DNA of 64,000 bases from Litorimonas sp963972195 (GTDB lineage: Bacteria; Pseudomonadota; Alphaproteobacteria; Caulobacterales; Maricaulaceae): the NCBI GenBank assembly GCA_963972195.1, contig CAXATH010000003.1, positions 124,001-188,000 of the forward strand. Reading direction: 5' to 3'. The notes beneath the pieces were generated by a model. That model did not search any database. It saw only the letters and a program-made list of their open reading frames with translations, and was not told the origin of the DNA. This document shows positions 1-9,052 of the stretch, one piece after another; position 1 is the first letter of the stretch, and each line of letters begins with the position of its first letter. The position numbers were made by a program, and so were the translations under genes.

Positions 1-166
1 AGTCCATCGCGTAGTCTTTCCAGTCCCCCTTGGAAACCATCTGCCCGTAAACATTCAGAATGAGGCCCAACTCTCGGCGATCAAATGCGACCTGACTTGG
101 GCGTTTCGTTTGGTTGGCAGATGGTTGCTGGGAAGCGCTGGGGGACAAGGGAATGATATTCGACAT
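1..166 (-). CDS. DUF2794 family protein (N-terminal part, runs off window edge)
   Basis: Only the first 55 codons are inside the window; the gene continues past base 1. The start is the ATG at 166-164. The visible protein begins with a polar, Ser/Gln/Pro-rich tail of about 25 residues, followed by a FDRRELGLILNVYGQMV stretch and then a GDWKDYAMD stretch. This pattern is what I know from DUF2794, a short alphaproteobacterial family of unknown function. No catalytic motif is visible. The upstream sequence (167-300) is AT-rich and probably holds its promoter. The family call is fairly firm; the function is unknown. Confidence 0.8.
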   Translation of the reverse strand, partial: MSNIIPLSPSASQQPSANQTKRPSQVAFDRRELGLILNVYGQMVSKGDWKDYAMD

Positions 167-528
167 AAGCTATATTTATGGCCGTAAACCCGTTTCGGCA
201 AGTCCAAGCGGCCTCCAAAGTCTTAACGACTGTTAAACATTCTATCCGAAGCGTAATAAGATGCCGCAATTTTGCCTTATTTCTGTCTCTATCCCGACAA
301 ACAATGCCGTCATTGGGAAGATGTTGATTGACGATATTTGGAAGAACGCGGATTTCTTACAGCCCCCCAGCCCCCGGGTTCTGCCACCTAACGTCAATCA
401 ACATTTTTAGACTCCCACTCCAAGGCCTGTAACCGATCTATCGGGCACAGTCCTGAAAACGGATTTTTCGCTCTTCAGCCCGGCGGATAATCCGTTTTCT
501 CGTTTGGGGTTCGGTATTTGTCTGGAAC
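167..528. other. Intergenic region between DUF2794 and DUF1223 genes
   Basis: No convincing ORF lies in these 362 bases. The left part is presumably the DUF2794 promoter and includes TTAA at 223-226 and 233-236 separated by 6 bases, one short of the CtrA consensus. The centre holds a perfect 13-bp inverted repeat, listed separately. The right part (405-528) precedes the 3' end of the DUF1223 gene, and I see nothing recognisable in it. Confidence 0.5.
321..404. repeat. Perfect 13-bp inverted repeat with 58-base loop; possible structured RNA
   Basis: ATGTTGATTGACG at 321-333 is exactly matched by its reverse complement at 392-404. The 58 bases between them contain C-runs and G-runs that could pair further. 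In a transcript this would close a stem-loop of about 84 nt. It could be a small RNA, a leader structure or a repeat element. No Rfam family was recognised by eye. Confidence 0.45.
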
Positions 529-1275
529 TCAGCGTTTCAGTATGGCGGCCGTCACGATTTCGACTGACTCAGGTTTATGAAAAATCGCAGCATAGGTTTG
601 ATCCGCCTCCAAAGCCGAGTCCACCCATATCGATTGCCCTCTCCAGTCGGGACTCTGTACTTCTTCAACCACGTTTTCGATTTTCAATGTCCGTCCGCCA
701 TTTTCGCCGCGTTTTACGGCGACTTCCTGGAGACCTGGAGTATAGCGGATGAGCGATAAATTATGATCGGAAGGCACATCTGCTTGAACGCGAAGTTTTC
801 CATCATCTGTCAATGATAAGCTTGCGCCAGGCCGCTCCTTTGGCAGCGGCATAGATGTCACATCTGAATTTGAATAACGCGGGCTATGGGCCGAGCCATT
901 GAGTACCATTTGCGGGGTATAGACATTCCGGGCGCCAAGTGATTTGCCGTAATCACGCTGACGCTGGGTAAAAGCCGGGTCTCCGAACGTGTCTTTCCAG
1001 CCTAAATAGTCCCAGTAGGTCACCCCGTAAGACAGGACGAGGACGTCCTCACGGCTGCGGGCCAGATTAGACGCAAATTTATTGGCCGGAGGGCAGGACG
1101 AACAACCCTGTGAGGTGAAAAGCTCCAAGACGTAATTTGGCTGAGCCGATTGCGAGCTTGTGGCTTTCATCAAGCTCTTGTCATTTATATCTACCTGATC
1201 TTGCGCGAAACCCAGCCCGACAAAAGCAAAGAGAGCAAAGGAAGAAGTTGCAGCTATTAAAGAGAATGTTTTCAT
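529..1275 (-). CDS. DUF1223 domain protein, secreted, thioredoxin-like
   Basis: A 248-residue protein starting at the ATG at 1275-1273. An in-frame TTG at 1293 would only lengthen a clean signal peptide (MKTFSLIAATSSFALFAFVG... ending near FAQ), so I prefer the ATG. The mature protein carries ELFTSQGCSSCPPAN, whose CxxC is the redox-type motif of DUF1223, then a YWDYLGWKDTF block and YTPQMVLNG, the family's other signatures. DUF1223 has a thioredoxin-like fold and is predicted periplasmic; its substrate is unknown. The gene stands alone, downstream of the AI-2E-type permease on the same strand with a 95-base gap. Confidence 0.85.
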   Translation of the reverse strand: MKTFSLIAATSSFALFAFVGLGFAQDQVDINDKSLMKATSSQSAQPNYVLELFTSQGCSSCPPANKFASNLARSREDVLVLSYGVTYWDYLGWKDTFGDPAFTQRQRDYGKSLGARNVYTPQMVLNGSAHSPRYSNSDVTSMPLPKERPGASLSLTDDGKLRVQADVPSDHNLSLIRYTPGLQEVAVKRGENGGRTLKIENVVEEVQSPDWRGQSIWVDSALEADQTYAAIFHKPESVEIVTAAILKR

Positions 1276-1370
1276 AAATCCAATATAGCGCAAATTTTAA
1301 AAGATGCGATTGACAGCCCCATCACAGCTACGTGAATAATTTGCCATGGAACCTATGAGATCGCCAAACC

Positions 1371-2471
1371 TCATAAAGAGGGCTTCGCATTCTTCTGAGC
1401 CTTTTCCTCCGGATCCAGATCCGGCTGACCATCGGCGGATAGGAGAACCGCTATCCACCGGGTCGTGGGAAATTGCGCCAGAATAATCATGATAATGACA
1501 GTTAAGGGCGCCGATAGAAACGCCCCAACGCCGCCCCAGAGAGCGCCCCACAGCGTCAGAGAAAGCACGACCACCAATGCAGACAAATTCATGCTGTCGC
1601 CCATCATCTTTGGTTGAATCGTATTGCCGATGATGACTTGCGCCCCCCAAAGGATGCCTGCCAAAAGGCCAATACGGCCTAAACTATCAAATTGCACCGC
1701 CGCGAAAATGACTGGCAGAGCCACAGCCGCCAAACCGCCAACAATCGGGATGTAATTCAAAATGAATATAACGAGAGCCCAGAACAGGGCATTATCCAAA
1801 CCAAGCGCGGTCATACCGATATAAGACACCGCCGTTTGCATCAGGCTGATAATGGTCTGAACGCCAAGATATTTTTCAATAGAGTGACGGATACGCTCCC
1901 CGACCTTTGCCGCTTTCGCCCGATCATTTCTATCAGGAAACAAATCATCCATTTTTTTCGGAAAGCTGGACTGAGCCGCAAATAAAAATGCAACGTAAAT
2001 AGCAATGAAACTTAGATCACCAAGAACTCCTTGAATAGAAGCCGCAAATCCGGCCAAGCCTCCCTGAATTTTTTCTCTTAACTGAAGGCGTTCATCCAGA
2101 CTTGATAAGCTTATATCCTGACCTGTTACTCGCCCCGCCCAATCAAAAATATCTTGCAGCCGGCTTTCGTATAGAGGGGCCTGCTTTGCAACGTCTGACG
2201 CCGTTTCAGCGATAATAAATCCGATACCGACAAATGCAGCCACCACAGTCAAGACGGCTACAGTCAGCGCCAGCCAGTATGGGATTTTTGATGAGAGACG
2301 GTGCATCCACCGCGCAAATGCGTCAATGATGAGCCATATGAAAATCGCGAGAGCGAACGGCGTAATTATATCTCGGATAACGTAGAGCAGGGCCACCCCG
2401 AGAATAAAAGCGATGAACAGCAAGCTCGCCCGAATGGTGTGATCGCCATTATATCCCTGATTCTCGGCCAT
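1371..2471 (-). CDS. AI-2E family transporter (PerM/TqsA-like permease)
   Basis: A 366-residue integral membrane protein with about eight hydrophobic segments: two near residues 15-60, one at 65-95, one near 145-170, and four in the C-terminal half. This is the layout of the AI-2E/UPF0118 family. Members export small molecules (TqsA exports the signal AI-2) or, in other cases, exchange Na+ for H+; the substrate here cannot be told. The C-terminal half contains ILNYIPIVGG and GNTIQPKMMGDSMNLSAL, which are family hallmarks. I chose the ATG at 2471 because GGAGAGAAG lies just ahead of it; the ATG at 2486 has no ribosome-binding site. The gene is divergent from the HerA-like ATPase gene. Confidence 0.85.
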   Translation of the reverse strand: MAENQGYNGDHTIRASLLFIAFILGVALLYVIRDIITPFALAIFIWLIIDAFARWMHRLSSKIPYWLALTVAVLTVVAAFVGIGFIIAETASDVAKQAPLYESRLQDIFDWAGRVTGQDISLSSLDERLQLREKIQGGLAGFAASIQGVLGDLSFIAIYVAFLFAAQSSFPKKMDDLFPDRNDRAKAAKVGERIRHSIEKYLGVQTIISLMQTAVSYIGMTALGLDNALFWALVIFILNYIPIVGGLAAVALPVIFAAVQFDSLGRIGLLAGILWGAQVIIGNTIQPKMMGDSMNLSALVVVLSLTLWGALWGGVGAFLSAPLTVIIMIILAQFPTTRWIAVLLSADGQPDLDPEEKAQKNAKPSL

Positions 2472-2587
2472 ATACTTCTCTCCCATGGAGCGTCTTTTGC
2501 GGGCATTTCTTCCCGTTTAGAAAGACTCATATTGCATTCCCGCCTCTTGTTACATAACAAATTTAAGGAAAACGAAAGTAGGCTTTC

Positions 2588-4129
2588 ATGACAGACCATA
2601 TCTTTGTCGGCACGGATACCGAAGACGTCAAACAAAACCTTTTATTGAAAATGGCAAATCGGCACGGGTTGATTGCGGGGGCAACCGGCACAGGCAAAAC
2701 CGTCACCCTTCAGATTTTGACCGAAGGCTTTTCCAAGGCCGGCGTGCCCGTCTTCGCAGCTGATGTGAAAGGGGATCTCTCGGGCATTTCTCAGGCCGGA
2801 TCAGAGAAACACAAGCTCCACGAAAAGCTGCTCTCCCGCGCCCGAAAAATCGGCCTCATAGAGAATGACTACGAAGGGATGCTGCAAAAGGGATATGGCT
2901 ACGCCGCCATGCCAACGATTTTCTGGGACCTATACGGCAAGCAGGGCCATCCCGTTCGCACGACGATTTCTGAAATGGGGCCAACACTCCTCGCGCGTCT
3001 GATGGAATTAAATGAAACCCAAGAAGGCATATTAACAATCGCTTTTGAACTGGCCGATGACGAAGGCATGTTCCTGCTCGATTTGAAAGACCTTCGCGCC
3101 TTATTGAATTTCCTGTCCGATAATAAAGCCGAGATCAGCCGCGAATACGGCAATGTCACAAGTCAGTCTGTAGCTGCCATACAGCGTAGCCTCTTAAGGT
3201 TGGAGCGGGCCGGAGCGGAACAGTTTTTTGGAGAGCCAGCTCTTAAACTTGAAGATTTGATGCGGGTAGATGAAGACGGGAAAGGCGTCGTCTCCATATT
3301 GGCAGCCGATAAATTAATTAATTCTCCGTCGCTTTATGCAACCTTCCTCCTCTGGCTGCTCTCTGAATTATTCGAAGAGCTCCCAGAAGTCGGCAATCCG
3401 GACAAACCCAAAATGGTGTTCTTTTTCGATGAAGCGCACCTGCTCTTCGACGACGCTCCAGACGCTCTCATTGACAAAATTGAGCAGGTTGCCCGCCTCA
3501 TCCGCTCCAAAGGTGTGGGCGTCTTCTTCGTCACGCAAAACCCAATGGATATTCCCGACAGCGTTTTGGGCCAGCTCGGCAACCGAATTCAGCATGCCCT
3601 CCGGGCTTACACGCCCAAAGAGCAGCGCGCCGTTCGCGCAGCGGCCAGTTCTTTCCGCGAAAATCCGGCTTTTGACACTGAAGAGGTTATTACGGATTTA
3701 GGCGTTGGCGAAGCGCTGGTCAGTCTATTGGACGAAGACGGCGTCCCCGGCATTGTCGGACGCACACTCATCAGACCGCCTGCCTCCCGGCTTGGCCCCG
3801 CCACACGGCCCGAACGCAAAGCCATAATCGCGAACAGCCCTGTGGGCGAAGCTTACGACAAGTCGGTTGACCGTGAGAGCGCTTATGAAGTGCTCGCAAA
3901 AAGAGCTGAAGCGATGGAAAAGGCCGCGGCTAAAGCGGAAGAAGACGCGCAAAAGGCTAAGGAAAAAGCAGCCCGTAAGAAAACAACATCTCGCAGATCC
4001 TCCAGCCGGAGAACGAAAACGGCTTCAGATCATATTCTGCATGAAATTAAGTTGGTTGGGCGCCAGCTTATGAGAACTGAAAGCCGACGTATTATCAGAG
4101 GAATTCTCGGCGGATTCATGCGGAAATAA
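2588..4129 (+). CDS. HerA-like P-loop ATPase, DUF853 family
   Basis: A 513-residue cytoplasmic ATPase. Walker A GATGTGKT is at residues 31-38, close to the N terminus, and a Walker B KMVFFFDEAH sits near residue 280. QVARLIRSKGVGVFFVTQ and GNRIQHALRA follow, as in the DUF853/YjgR branch of the HerA-FtsK superfamily. The last 80 residues are a Lys/Ala/Glu-rich coiled coil and a basic tail with a Ser/Arg patch, probably for nucleic-acid or membrane contact. The family is widespread and its role is poorly defined. Six bases separate it from gluQRS, so the two are probably co-transcribed. Confidence 0.85.
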   Translation: MTDHIFVGTDTEDVKQNLLLKMANRHGLIAGATGTGKTVTLQILTEGFSKAGVPVFAADVKGDLSGISQAGSEKHKLHEKLLSRARKIGLIENDYEGMLQKGYGYAAMPTIFWDLYGKQGHPVRTTISEMGPTLLARLMELNETQEGILTIAFELADDEGMFLLDLKDLRALLNFLSDNKAEISREYGNVTSQSVAAIQRSLLRLERAGAEQFFGEPALKLEDLMRVDEDGKGVVSILAADKLINSPSLYATFLLWLLSELFEELPEVGNPDKPKMVFFFDEAHLLFDDAPDALIDKIEQVARLIRSKGVGVFFVTQNPMDIPDSVLGQLGNRIQHALRAYTPKEQRAVRAAASSFRENPAFDTEEVITDLGVGEALVSLLDEDGVPGIVGRTLIRPPASRLGPATRPERKAIIANSPVGEAYDKSVDRESAYEVLAKRAEAMEKAAAKAEEDAQKAKEKAARKKTTSRRSSSRRTKTASDHILHEIKLVGRQLMRTESRRIIRGILGGFMRK

Positions 4130-4135
4130 ATCGGC

Positions 4136-4978
4136 ATGCGAACCCGGTTTGCCCCCTCCCCGACAGGATTTCTCCACATCGGCCACGCCTTGGCGGCGAA
4201 AGAAGCGTTTGATTTTGCGGAAACGAAGGGCGGGCAATGTCTTTTGAGGATAGAAGATACGGATCATACGCGCTGCAAACAAGAGTTCACCAAAAGCATC
4301 TACGCGGATTTAGATTGGCTTGGCTTTGATTGGCCGCTTCCGGTCAGAGTGCAAAGCCATTATTATCCAGATTACGCAAAACCTGTCTCGGAGTTGATTG
4401 CCAGGGGACTGGCATATCCCTGCGAATTGACGCGGAAAGATATCAAAGAAGGGGAACGCCCTCACCCTGATAATATGGAAGATAAAAATGGCTCAGTCAT
4501 TAAGGCAGAGCTTTTGAAATCTACCCAACAAGACCGTCCCTCACTACCTTTTGCCTTGCGCCTTAATTTGCCAAAGGCCTTGGAGACTATCGGTCCATTG
4601 GGCTTTGAAGATATCGGTCCTATCCATGAAGGCATTCACGATGCCCGTGAGTTTTTCGTTCAAAACGACCTTGATCCTGTTATTGCACGCAAGGACATAG
4701 GCTGCAGTTATATGATCGCAGGACCGCATGATGACTGGAAGCAGGAAATTTCCCATGTCGTCCGCGGGGCAGACCTCTTTCACGAAACGCCCTTGCAGGT
4801 TTTAATACAGGCGCTTATGGGCTGGCCCACACCGATATATTATCATCATGGGCTGGTGATGAACGAGGCAGGCGAGAAATTGTCCAAGCGCAATCTCGAT
4901 ACCGCGCTTCAAAGCTTGCGAGAGGCGGGGCAAACGCCAGAGGATATTTGGGATATGACGAGAGCTTACTCAAAATGA
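4136..4978 (+). CDS. gluQ: Glutamyl-Q tRNA(Asp) synthetase
   Basis: A 280-residue paralogue of the glutamyl-tRNA synthetase catalytic domain, without the anticodon-binding half. It attaches glutamate to queuosine at position 34 of tRNA(Asp). The N terminus RFAPSPTGFLHIGHA carries the HIGH motif (residues 14-17), LRIEDTDHTR follows, and KLSKRN near residue 245 is the KMSKS equivalent. The short length and the lack of a C-terminal anticodon domain separate it from GltX. The start directly follows the HerA-like gene. The stop overlaps the TRIC-channel start by 4 bases (ATGA), so translation is probably coupled. Confidence 0.93.
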   Translation: MRTRFAPSPTGFLHIGHALAAKEAFDFAETKGGQCLLRIEDTDHTRCKQEFTKSIYADLDWLGFDWPLPVRVQSHYYPDYAKPVSELIARGLAYPCELTRKDIKEGERPHPDNMEDKNGSVIKAELLKSTQQDRPSLPFALRLNLPKALETIGPLGFEDIGPIHEGIHDAREFFVQNDLDPVIARKDIGCSYMIAGPHDDWKQEISHVVRGADLFHETPLQVLIQALMGWPTPIYYHHGLVMNEAGEKLSKRNLDTALQSLREAGQTPEDIWDMTRAYSK

Positions 4979-5598
4979 GTCCCGAACTCTTTATTGATAT
5001 TTATGACTGGATCGGCGTCTTTGTTTTCGCTGTGTCCGGCGGCCTTATGGCAGTGCGTCAGCGCATGGATATTTTCGGGGTTGTCGTTATCTCGCTTCTG
5101 CCGGCTATTGGCGGCGGGACGTTGCGGGACGTCCTACTGGGTGAACCCGTCTTCTGGCTCTCAGATCAGGTTAGCTTATTAATTGCCTCGGGCGCCGGCG
5201 TGGCCGCGTTCCTGGCGCCGCGTTTCTGGACAAAGTTCAAAAGCCTGCGATGGCTCGACTCCGCCGGGCTGGCGCTTTTCGCTGTCGTCGGAGCCTCGAA
5301 GGCCGCCTCGCTTGGATATGGTTTTGTTATCTGCACCATCATGGGAACAATTACGGCGACAGCAGGCGGGCTGTTGCGCGATGTTGTCTGTAACGAAACG
5401 CCCATGCTTCTGAAAGCCGACATTTACGCCACGGCCGCGTTTTTGGGGGCAGCTGTTTATTTCGTCACGCGACAATATGGTTATTCAGAACCTGTTTGCC
5501 TGACGGCCGGCGCATCTCTCGTCTTTCTCCTTCGCGCGGTAACGATTGTTTACAAACTCAATCTCCCCGCTAGTAAGGGCGATGAAGGGGCGATATAA
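4975..5598 (+). CDS. TRIC-type cation channel family protein (UPF0126)
   Basis: A 207-residue membrane protein of seven hydrophobic segments arranged as an internal repeat. The two copies share the signatures GVFVFAVSGGLMAVRQRMDIFG with GGGTLRDVLLG, and GLALFAVVGASKA with GGLLRDVVCN. These are diagnostic of the bacterial TRIC/UPF0126 family, trimeric monovalent-cation channels of the inner membrane. I place the start at the ATG overlapping the gluQRS stop; the ORF can be read 9 codons further upstream but that lies inside gluQRS. It belongs to the gluQRS-Rieske-dipeptidase run, and the physiological link between these genes is not evident. Confidence 0.85.
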   Translation: MSPELFIDIYDWIGVFVFAVSGGLMAVRQRMDIFGVVVISLLPAIGGGTLRDVLLGEPVFWLSDQVSLLIASGAGVAAFLAPRFWTKFKSLRWLDSAGLALFAVVGASKAASLGYGFVICTIMGTITATAGGLLRDVVCNETPMLLKADIYATAAFLGAAVYFVTRQYGYSEPVCLTAGASLVFLLRAVTIVYKLNLPASKGDEGAI

Positions 5599-5605
5599 AC
5601 GATCC

Positions 5606-6655
5606 ATGGCGGCCTCCACGACCAAATTTGTTTTTGACATCTGGTATTTTGCCGGACTGTCTTCGGATGTGAAGCGCGGAAAAATGGTGCGCCGCGAAAT
5701 TGCCGGAGAGCCGATAACTCTGGGCCGCGACGAAGGTGGCAATGTCTTTGCCCTGCGCGATATTTGCCCTCACCGCGCCGCACCGCTTTCCTCCGGCTGC
5801 ATTAAATCCGGCACAGTCGAATGCCCATACCATGGCTGGCGTTTCGGGATTGAAGACGGCGCCTGCAAGGAGATACCTGCCCTGTGCGATGGGCAGGAAA
5901 TGGAAACCGAAAAGATAAAGGTCCGCACCTTCCCGGTGCGAGAAGACGGGGCGCTCATCTGGATATTCATTTCTTCAGATAAGCGTTTCGCAGGCATTCC
6001 AGATATAGATCCGCCTCGTTTTGCGTTCGCCGACCGCAAGGCAACCCTTGACGATTCCGTGACGCTGAACTGTCATGTGGACCACGCAGTTATCGGTCTC
6101 ATGGATCCCGCCCACGGGCCTTACGTTCACCGACAATGGTGGTGGCGTTCTGAACATTCGATGCACGAGAAGGCGAAAAAATTTTCGCCTATCGAGCGCG
6201 GCTTTTCCATGGTGGCGCATAGTCCGTCATCCAATAGCTTCGCCTATAAACTTCTCGGTGGCAAACCTGTAACAGAAATTAATTTCCGCCTGCCCGGTAT
6301 CAGGACAGAGGAAATTAAAGTTGGGAAGAAAACCGTTTTGTCCTTCACCACTGTTACGCCCCTGGATGAAAGCCGCACACAAATCCGGCAGATATTCTTT
6401 ACCGATCACGGCCTGTTTAAAGCTCTCTCCCCGCTCATTCGGATTGGCGCGAGGGCTTTCCTGCGTCAGGACGCTCATATGGTGGACCTCCAGCAAATGG
6501 GGCTTGCCTATGATCCGACGCTTATGCTGGTCGAGGATTCCGACACGCAAGCGAAGTGGTATTTCGCGCTTAAAAAAGCTTGGGCTAAATCTCGTCAAAC
6601 AGGTTCGAATTTCGTCAATCCGGTGAAGTCCAAAACCCTGCGATGGAGAAGTTGA
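5606..6655 (+). CDS. Rieske [2Fe-2S] aromatic ring-hydroxylating oxygenase alpha subunit
   Basis: A 349-residue oxygenase. The N-terminal Rieske domain has CPHRAAPL and, 17 residues on, CPYHGWRF, giving the CxH...CxxH cluster ligands. The catalytic domain has HVDHAVIGLMDPAHGPYVH, supplying the two mononuclear-iron histidines. The layout fits the single-component vanillate demethylase or pheophorbide a oxygenase-like branch; the substrate is unknown. No reductase gene is adjacent. Start choice is uncertain: an ATG at 5582 would add 8 residues and has a short AAGGG ahead of it but overlaps the TRIC gene, while the ATG at 5606 begins just before the conserved WYFAG motif. The stop overlaps the dipeptidase start (TGATG). 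Confidence 0.85.
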   Translation: MAASTTKFVFDIWYFAGLSSDVKRGKMVRREIAGEPITLGRDEGGNVFALRDICPHRAAPLSSGCIKSGTVECPYHGWRFGIEDGACKEIPALCDGQEMETEKIKVRTFPVREDGALIWIFISSDKRFAGIPDIDPPRFAFADRKATLDDSVTLNCHVDHAVIGLMDPAHGPYVHRQWWWRSEHSMHEKAKKFSPIERGFSMVAHSPSSNSFAYKLLGGKPVTEINFRLPGIRTEEIKVGKKTVLSFTTVTPLDESRTQIRQIFFTDHGLFKALSPLIRIGARAFLRQDAHMVDLQQMGLAYDPTLMLVEDSDTQAKWYFALKKAWAKSRQTGSNFVNPVKSKTLRWRS

Positions 6656-7815
6656 TGAAAGCGATGAAAATTGTTCTGGCTCTCATCGGCCTTTTACTGG
6701 TGGCTGGCGCTATATATGTCTTCGCCTTTCTCGTACCCGGCGTCGACGCGGATATGAACAAAGTCACTTCACATGATCCCTATACTATTTCTGCTGAGGC
6801 CAAGGCGATTCACCCGACACTCGACATTGCCGATCTTCACGCCGACACACTGCTCTGGCGCCGCAACCCTGAAAAACGACATGACCGTGGACAGGTAGAC
6901 TTCCCTCGTCTTGAAGAGGGCGGGGTGGATTTTCAGGTGTTTTCCGCTGTCACCAAATCTCCGCGCGGATTGAACTTTGATGAAAACTCCGCCGATGCAC
7001 CGGATGATATTGCCATGCTGGCCAAAGCGCAGCTCTGGCCCCTTCGGACTTGGGATTCTATTTATGAAAGGGCGGCGTTTCAAGCGCAACGTCTTCACAG
7101 ACTCGCAGCTAAAGATGAGAACAATTTGGTCATTGCAAAAACCAAATCCGATATGGACCAACCGAGTGATATTTTGGTCGGATTGTTGCTAACGGAGGGC
7201 GCGCATCCTCTCGAAGGCAAGATAGAGAATATTGAGCGTCTCTATGCGGAAGGCTACCGAGCGATGGGACTTCAGCACTTTTTCGATAATGAACTTGGCG
7301 GCTCCATGCACGGCCAAAGTCAGGCGGGGCTAACAGAATTCGGAAAGGAAGCTGTCCGCGAAATGGAAAGCCAAGGCATCATTATTGATGTGGCCCATTC
7401 CTCCGTCGCCTCGGTTCGCGATACGCTCGCCATCACGGAGCGCCCTGTATTTATCTCTCATGGCGGAACCATCAGCCATTGCCCAAAGACGGCCAATCGG
7501 AATTTGCCTGATGATATTTTGCAGGAAATTGCGGCGCGAGGCGGCATTATCGGGATTGGCTATTTCGAAGGGGTTATCTGCGACATCACCCCCAAAGGCG
7601 TCACCGCCGCAATTATCCATGCCGTCGATCTGCTCGGAGCAGACGCGGTCGCTTTGGGTTCTGACTTTGACGGCACTGTCGAAACGGCGTTCGACACGTC
7701 TGAGCTAGCCGCGCTGACGAGTGAGCTCCTCGCGCAAGGAATAGATGAGCCAACTCTACGTAAGGTGATGGGAGAAAACGCCCGTCAATTTTTTAAAGCC
7801 AACCTCCCGCAATAA
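6655..7815 (+). CDS. Membrane dipeptidase, peptidase family M19
   Basis: A 386-residue zinc dipeptidase with an N-terminal signal anchor (about residues 4-25). The ATG at 6655 overlaps the oxygenase stop and has GGAG six bases upstream, which decides against the ATG at 6643. Metal and active-site motifs of renal-dipeptidase-like enzymes are present: DLHADTLLW, TEGAHPLEG, GLQHFFDNELGGS, DVAHSS, FISHGG and GSDFDG. Family members hydrolyse dipeptides, including D-amino-acid-containing ones. The protein is probably tethered to the periplasmic side of the inner membrane. The M28 peptidase follows 10 bases later, suggesting a small peptide-degrading unit. Confidence 0.9.
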   Translation: MKAMKIVLALIGLLLVAGAIYVFAFLVPGVDADMNKVTSHDPYTISAEAKAIHPTLDIADLHADTLLWRRNPEKRHDRGQVDFPRLEEGGVDFQVFSAVTKSPRGLNFDENSADAPDDIAMLAKAQLWPLRTWDSIYERAAFQAQRLHRLAAKDENNLVIAKTKSDMDQPSDILVGLLLTEGAHPLEGKIENIERLYAEGYRAMGLQHFFDNELGGSMHGQSQAGLTEFGKEAVREMESQGIIIDVAHSSVASVRDTLAITERPVFISHGGTISHCPKTANRNLPDDILQEIAARGGIIGIGYFEGVICDITPKGVTAAIIHAVDLLGADAVALGSDFDGTVETAFDTSELAALTSELLAQGIDEPTLRKVMGENARQFFKANLPQ

Positions 7816-7825
7816 GATTCGCCTC

Positions 7826-8809
7826 ATGATAAAACAGACTTTATTTGCAAGCTTTATCGCAGGCTCGGCGCTCTTGATCGGATGCGCGCCGCCCGCTCCA
7901 GAAGCCAAAATGGAGACGCCTCTCCGCGTGTTTGAAACTCTCGCCTCTGACGCTATGCAAGGCCGGGCTACTGGCACAGCGGGCGGCGAAAGCGCCCGGG
8001 AATACTTAAAAAAGGAAATGAAAGCCCTCGGCGTTTTTGACGAAACCCGCGCACAGGTTTTCGCTTTCTCTCCGCCTAGTCGAGACGACAGCCCAACAAT
8101 TGAGTTAGAAGGCACAAACCTGATTGGGGTTATCGACGCGGAGAATGATGACACAGCACCCATCCTAATTATCACGGCCCATTATGACCATCTGGGCATT
8201 CGCGATGGCGGAGTGATTTATAACGGCGCGGATGACAATGCCTCTGGCAGCGCCGCGCTTTTTGCTATTGCTGAAAGTTTCGAGGAGCGCCCGCCCAAGC
8301 ATGACGTTGCGCTCGTCTGGCTCGACGCCGAAGAACGCGGTCTGTCCGGGGCCAGAGCCTTTGTCGCGGCCGATCCATTAGTAAAGGGCCGCGCGGTTTT
8401 TAATCTCAACCTCGACATGGTTAGCCAGAATGAGAGAGAACTCTATTTTTCCGGCGCTCATCATTATCCAATATTAAAAACGTTGATGGAAAAGGCGGCC
8501 AAGGGGACAGGGCTGACGCTTTCTTTTGGTCATGATCGCCCCGAAGACGGTCAGGATGATTGGACCTATCAATCCGATCACGCCGCCTTTCATGCGGTCG
8601 GTATTCCATTTGGTTACTTCGGGGTGGAAGACCATGCGAATTATCACCGGGCAAGTGACACTTACGAGACAATTCCGCAGGAATTTTATAAATCTTCGGT
8701 TCAGACAATTGTGAACGCGGCGCATATTCTGGACACCTACCTCGACACGATCGCCAAAACTGCAGTGCCGGGCGGAGCAGAGCCGACTGTCCAAACCGAC
8801 ACCGAATAA
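7826..8809 (+). CDS. M28 family metallopeptidase, lipoprotein
   Basis: A 327-residue zinc aminopeptidase-like protein. A lipoprotein signal peptide ends in the lipobox LLIGC with Cys20 as the predicted lipidation site. The metal ligands are visible in TAHYDHLG, NGADDNASG (bridging Asp), LDAEERGLSG (catalytic Glu pair) and the later YQSDHAAF and DHANYHRASDT blocks. M28 enzymes release N-terminal residues from peptides. The protein should sit in the periplasm or on the outer membrane. It lies ten bases after the M19 dipeptidase and abuts the GIY-YIG gene. Confidence 0.9.
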   Translation: MIKQTLFASFIAGSALLIGCAPPAPEAKMETPLRVFETLASDAMQGRATGTAGGESAREYLKKEMKALGVFDETRAQVFAFSPPSRDDSPTIELEGTNLIGVIDAENDDTAPILIITAHYDHLGIRDGGVIYNGADDNASGSAALFAIAESFEERPPKHDVALVWLDAEERGLSGARAFVAADPLVKGRAVFNLNLDMVSQNERELYFSGAHHYPILKTLMEKAAKGTGLTLSFGHDRPEDGQDDWTYQSDHAAFHAVGIPFGYFGVEDHANYHRASDTYETIPQEFYKSSVQTIVNAAHILDTYLDTIAKTAVPGGAEPTVQTDTE

Positions 8810-9052
8810 ATGGACTGGCATGTCTATATTTTGCGCTGCGGGGACGATACTCTCTATACGGGGATTGCTAGGGATCTAGAAAAACGAGTCGCTGTTCACA
8901 ATTCCGGCAAAGGGGCAAAATATACGGCGCGGCGATTGCCCGTCAAATTGACTTACAGCGAAGAAGCGGAAAACCGAAGCGCAGCAAGTAAACGTGAATA
9001 TGCGATCAAGCAATTGAGCCGGGCGGAAAAGCTCGCCTTGATAAGCTCTTAA
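8810..9052 (+). CDS. GIY-YIG nuclease superfamily protein (YhbQ-like)
   Basis: An 80-residue single-domain protein. It opens with WHVYILRCGDDTLYTGIARD, where VYIL...YTG is the GIY-YIG core, and continues with EKRVAVHNSGKGAKYTARRLPV, giving the conserved Arg, Asn and Lys/Tyr of the UPF0213/YhbQ group. These small stand-alone proteins are candidate DNA-repair or DNA-processing nucleases. The start codon directly follows the M28 stop codon. The last four bases overlap the convergent TPR gene. Confidence 0.87.
   Translation: MDWHVYILRCGDDTLYTGIARDLEKRVAVHNSGKGAKYTARRLPVKLTYSEEAENRSAASKREYAIKQLSRAEKLALISS

Noticed and set aside
223..236. CtrA box upstream of DUF2794
   Set aside because: The two TTAA halves are separated by 6, not 7, bases; chance match in AT-rich DNA.
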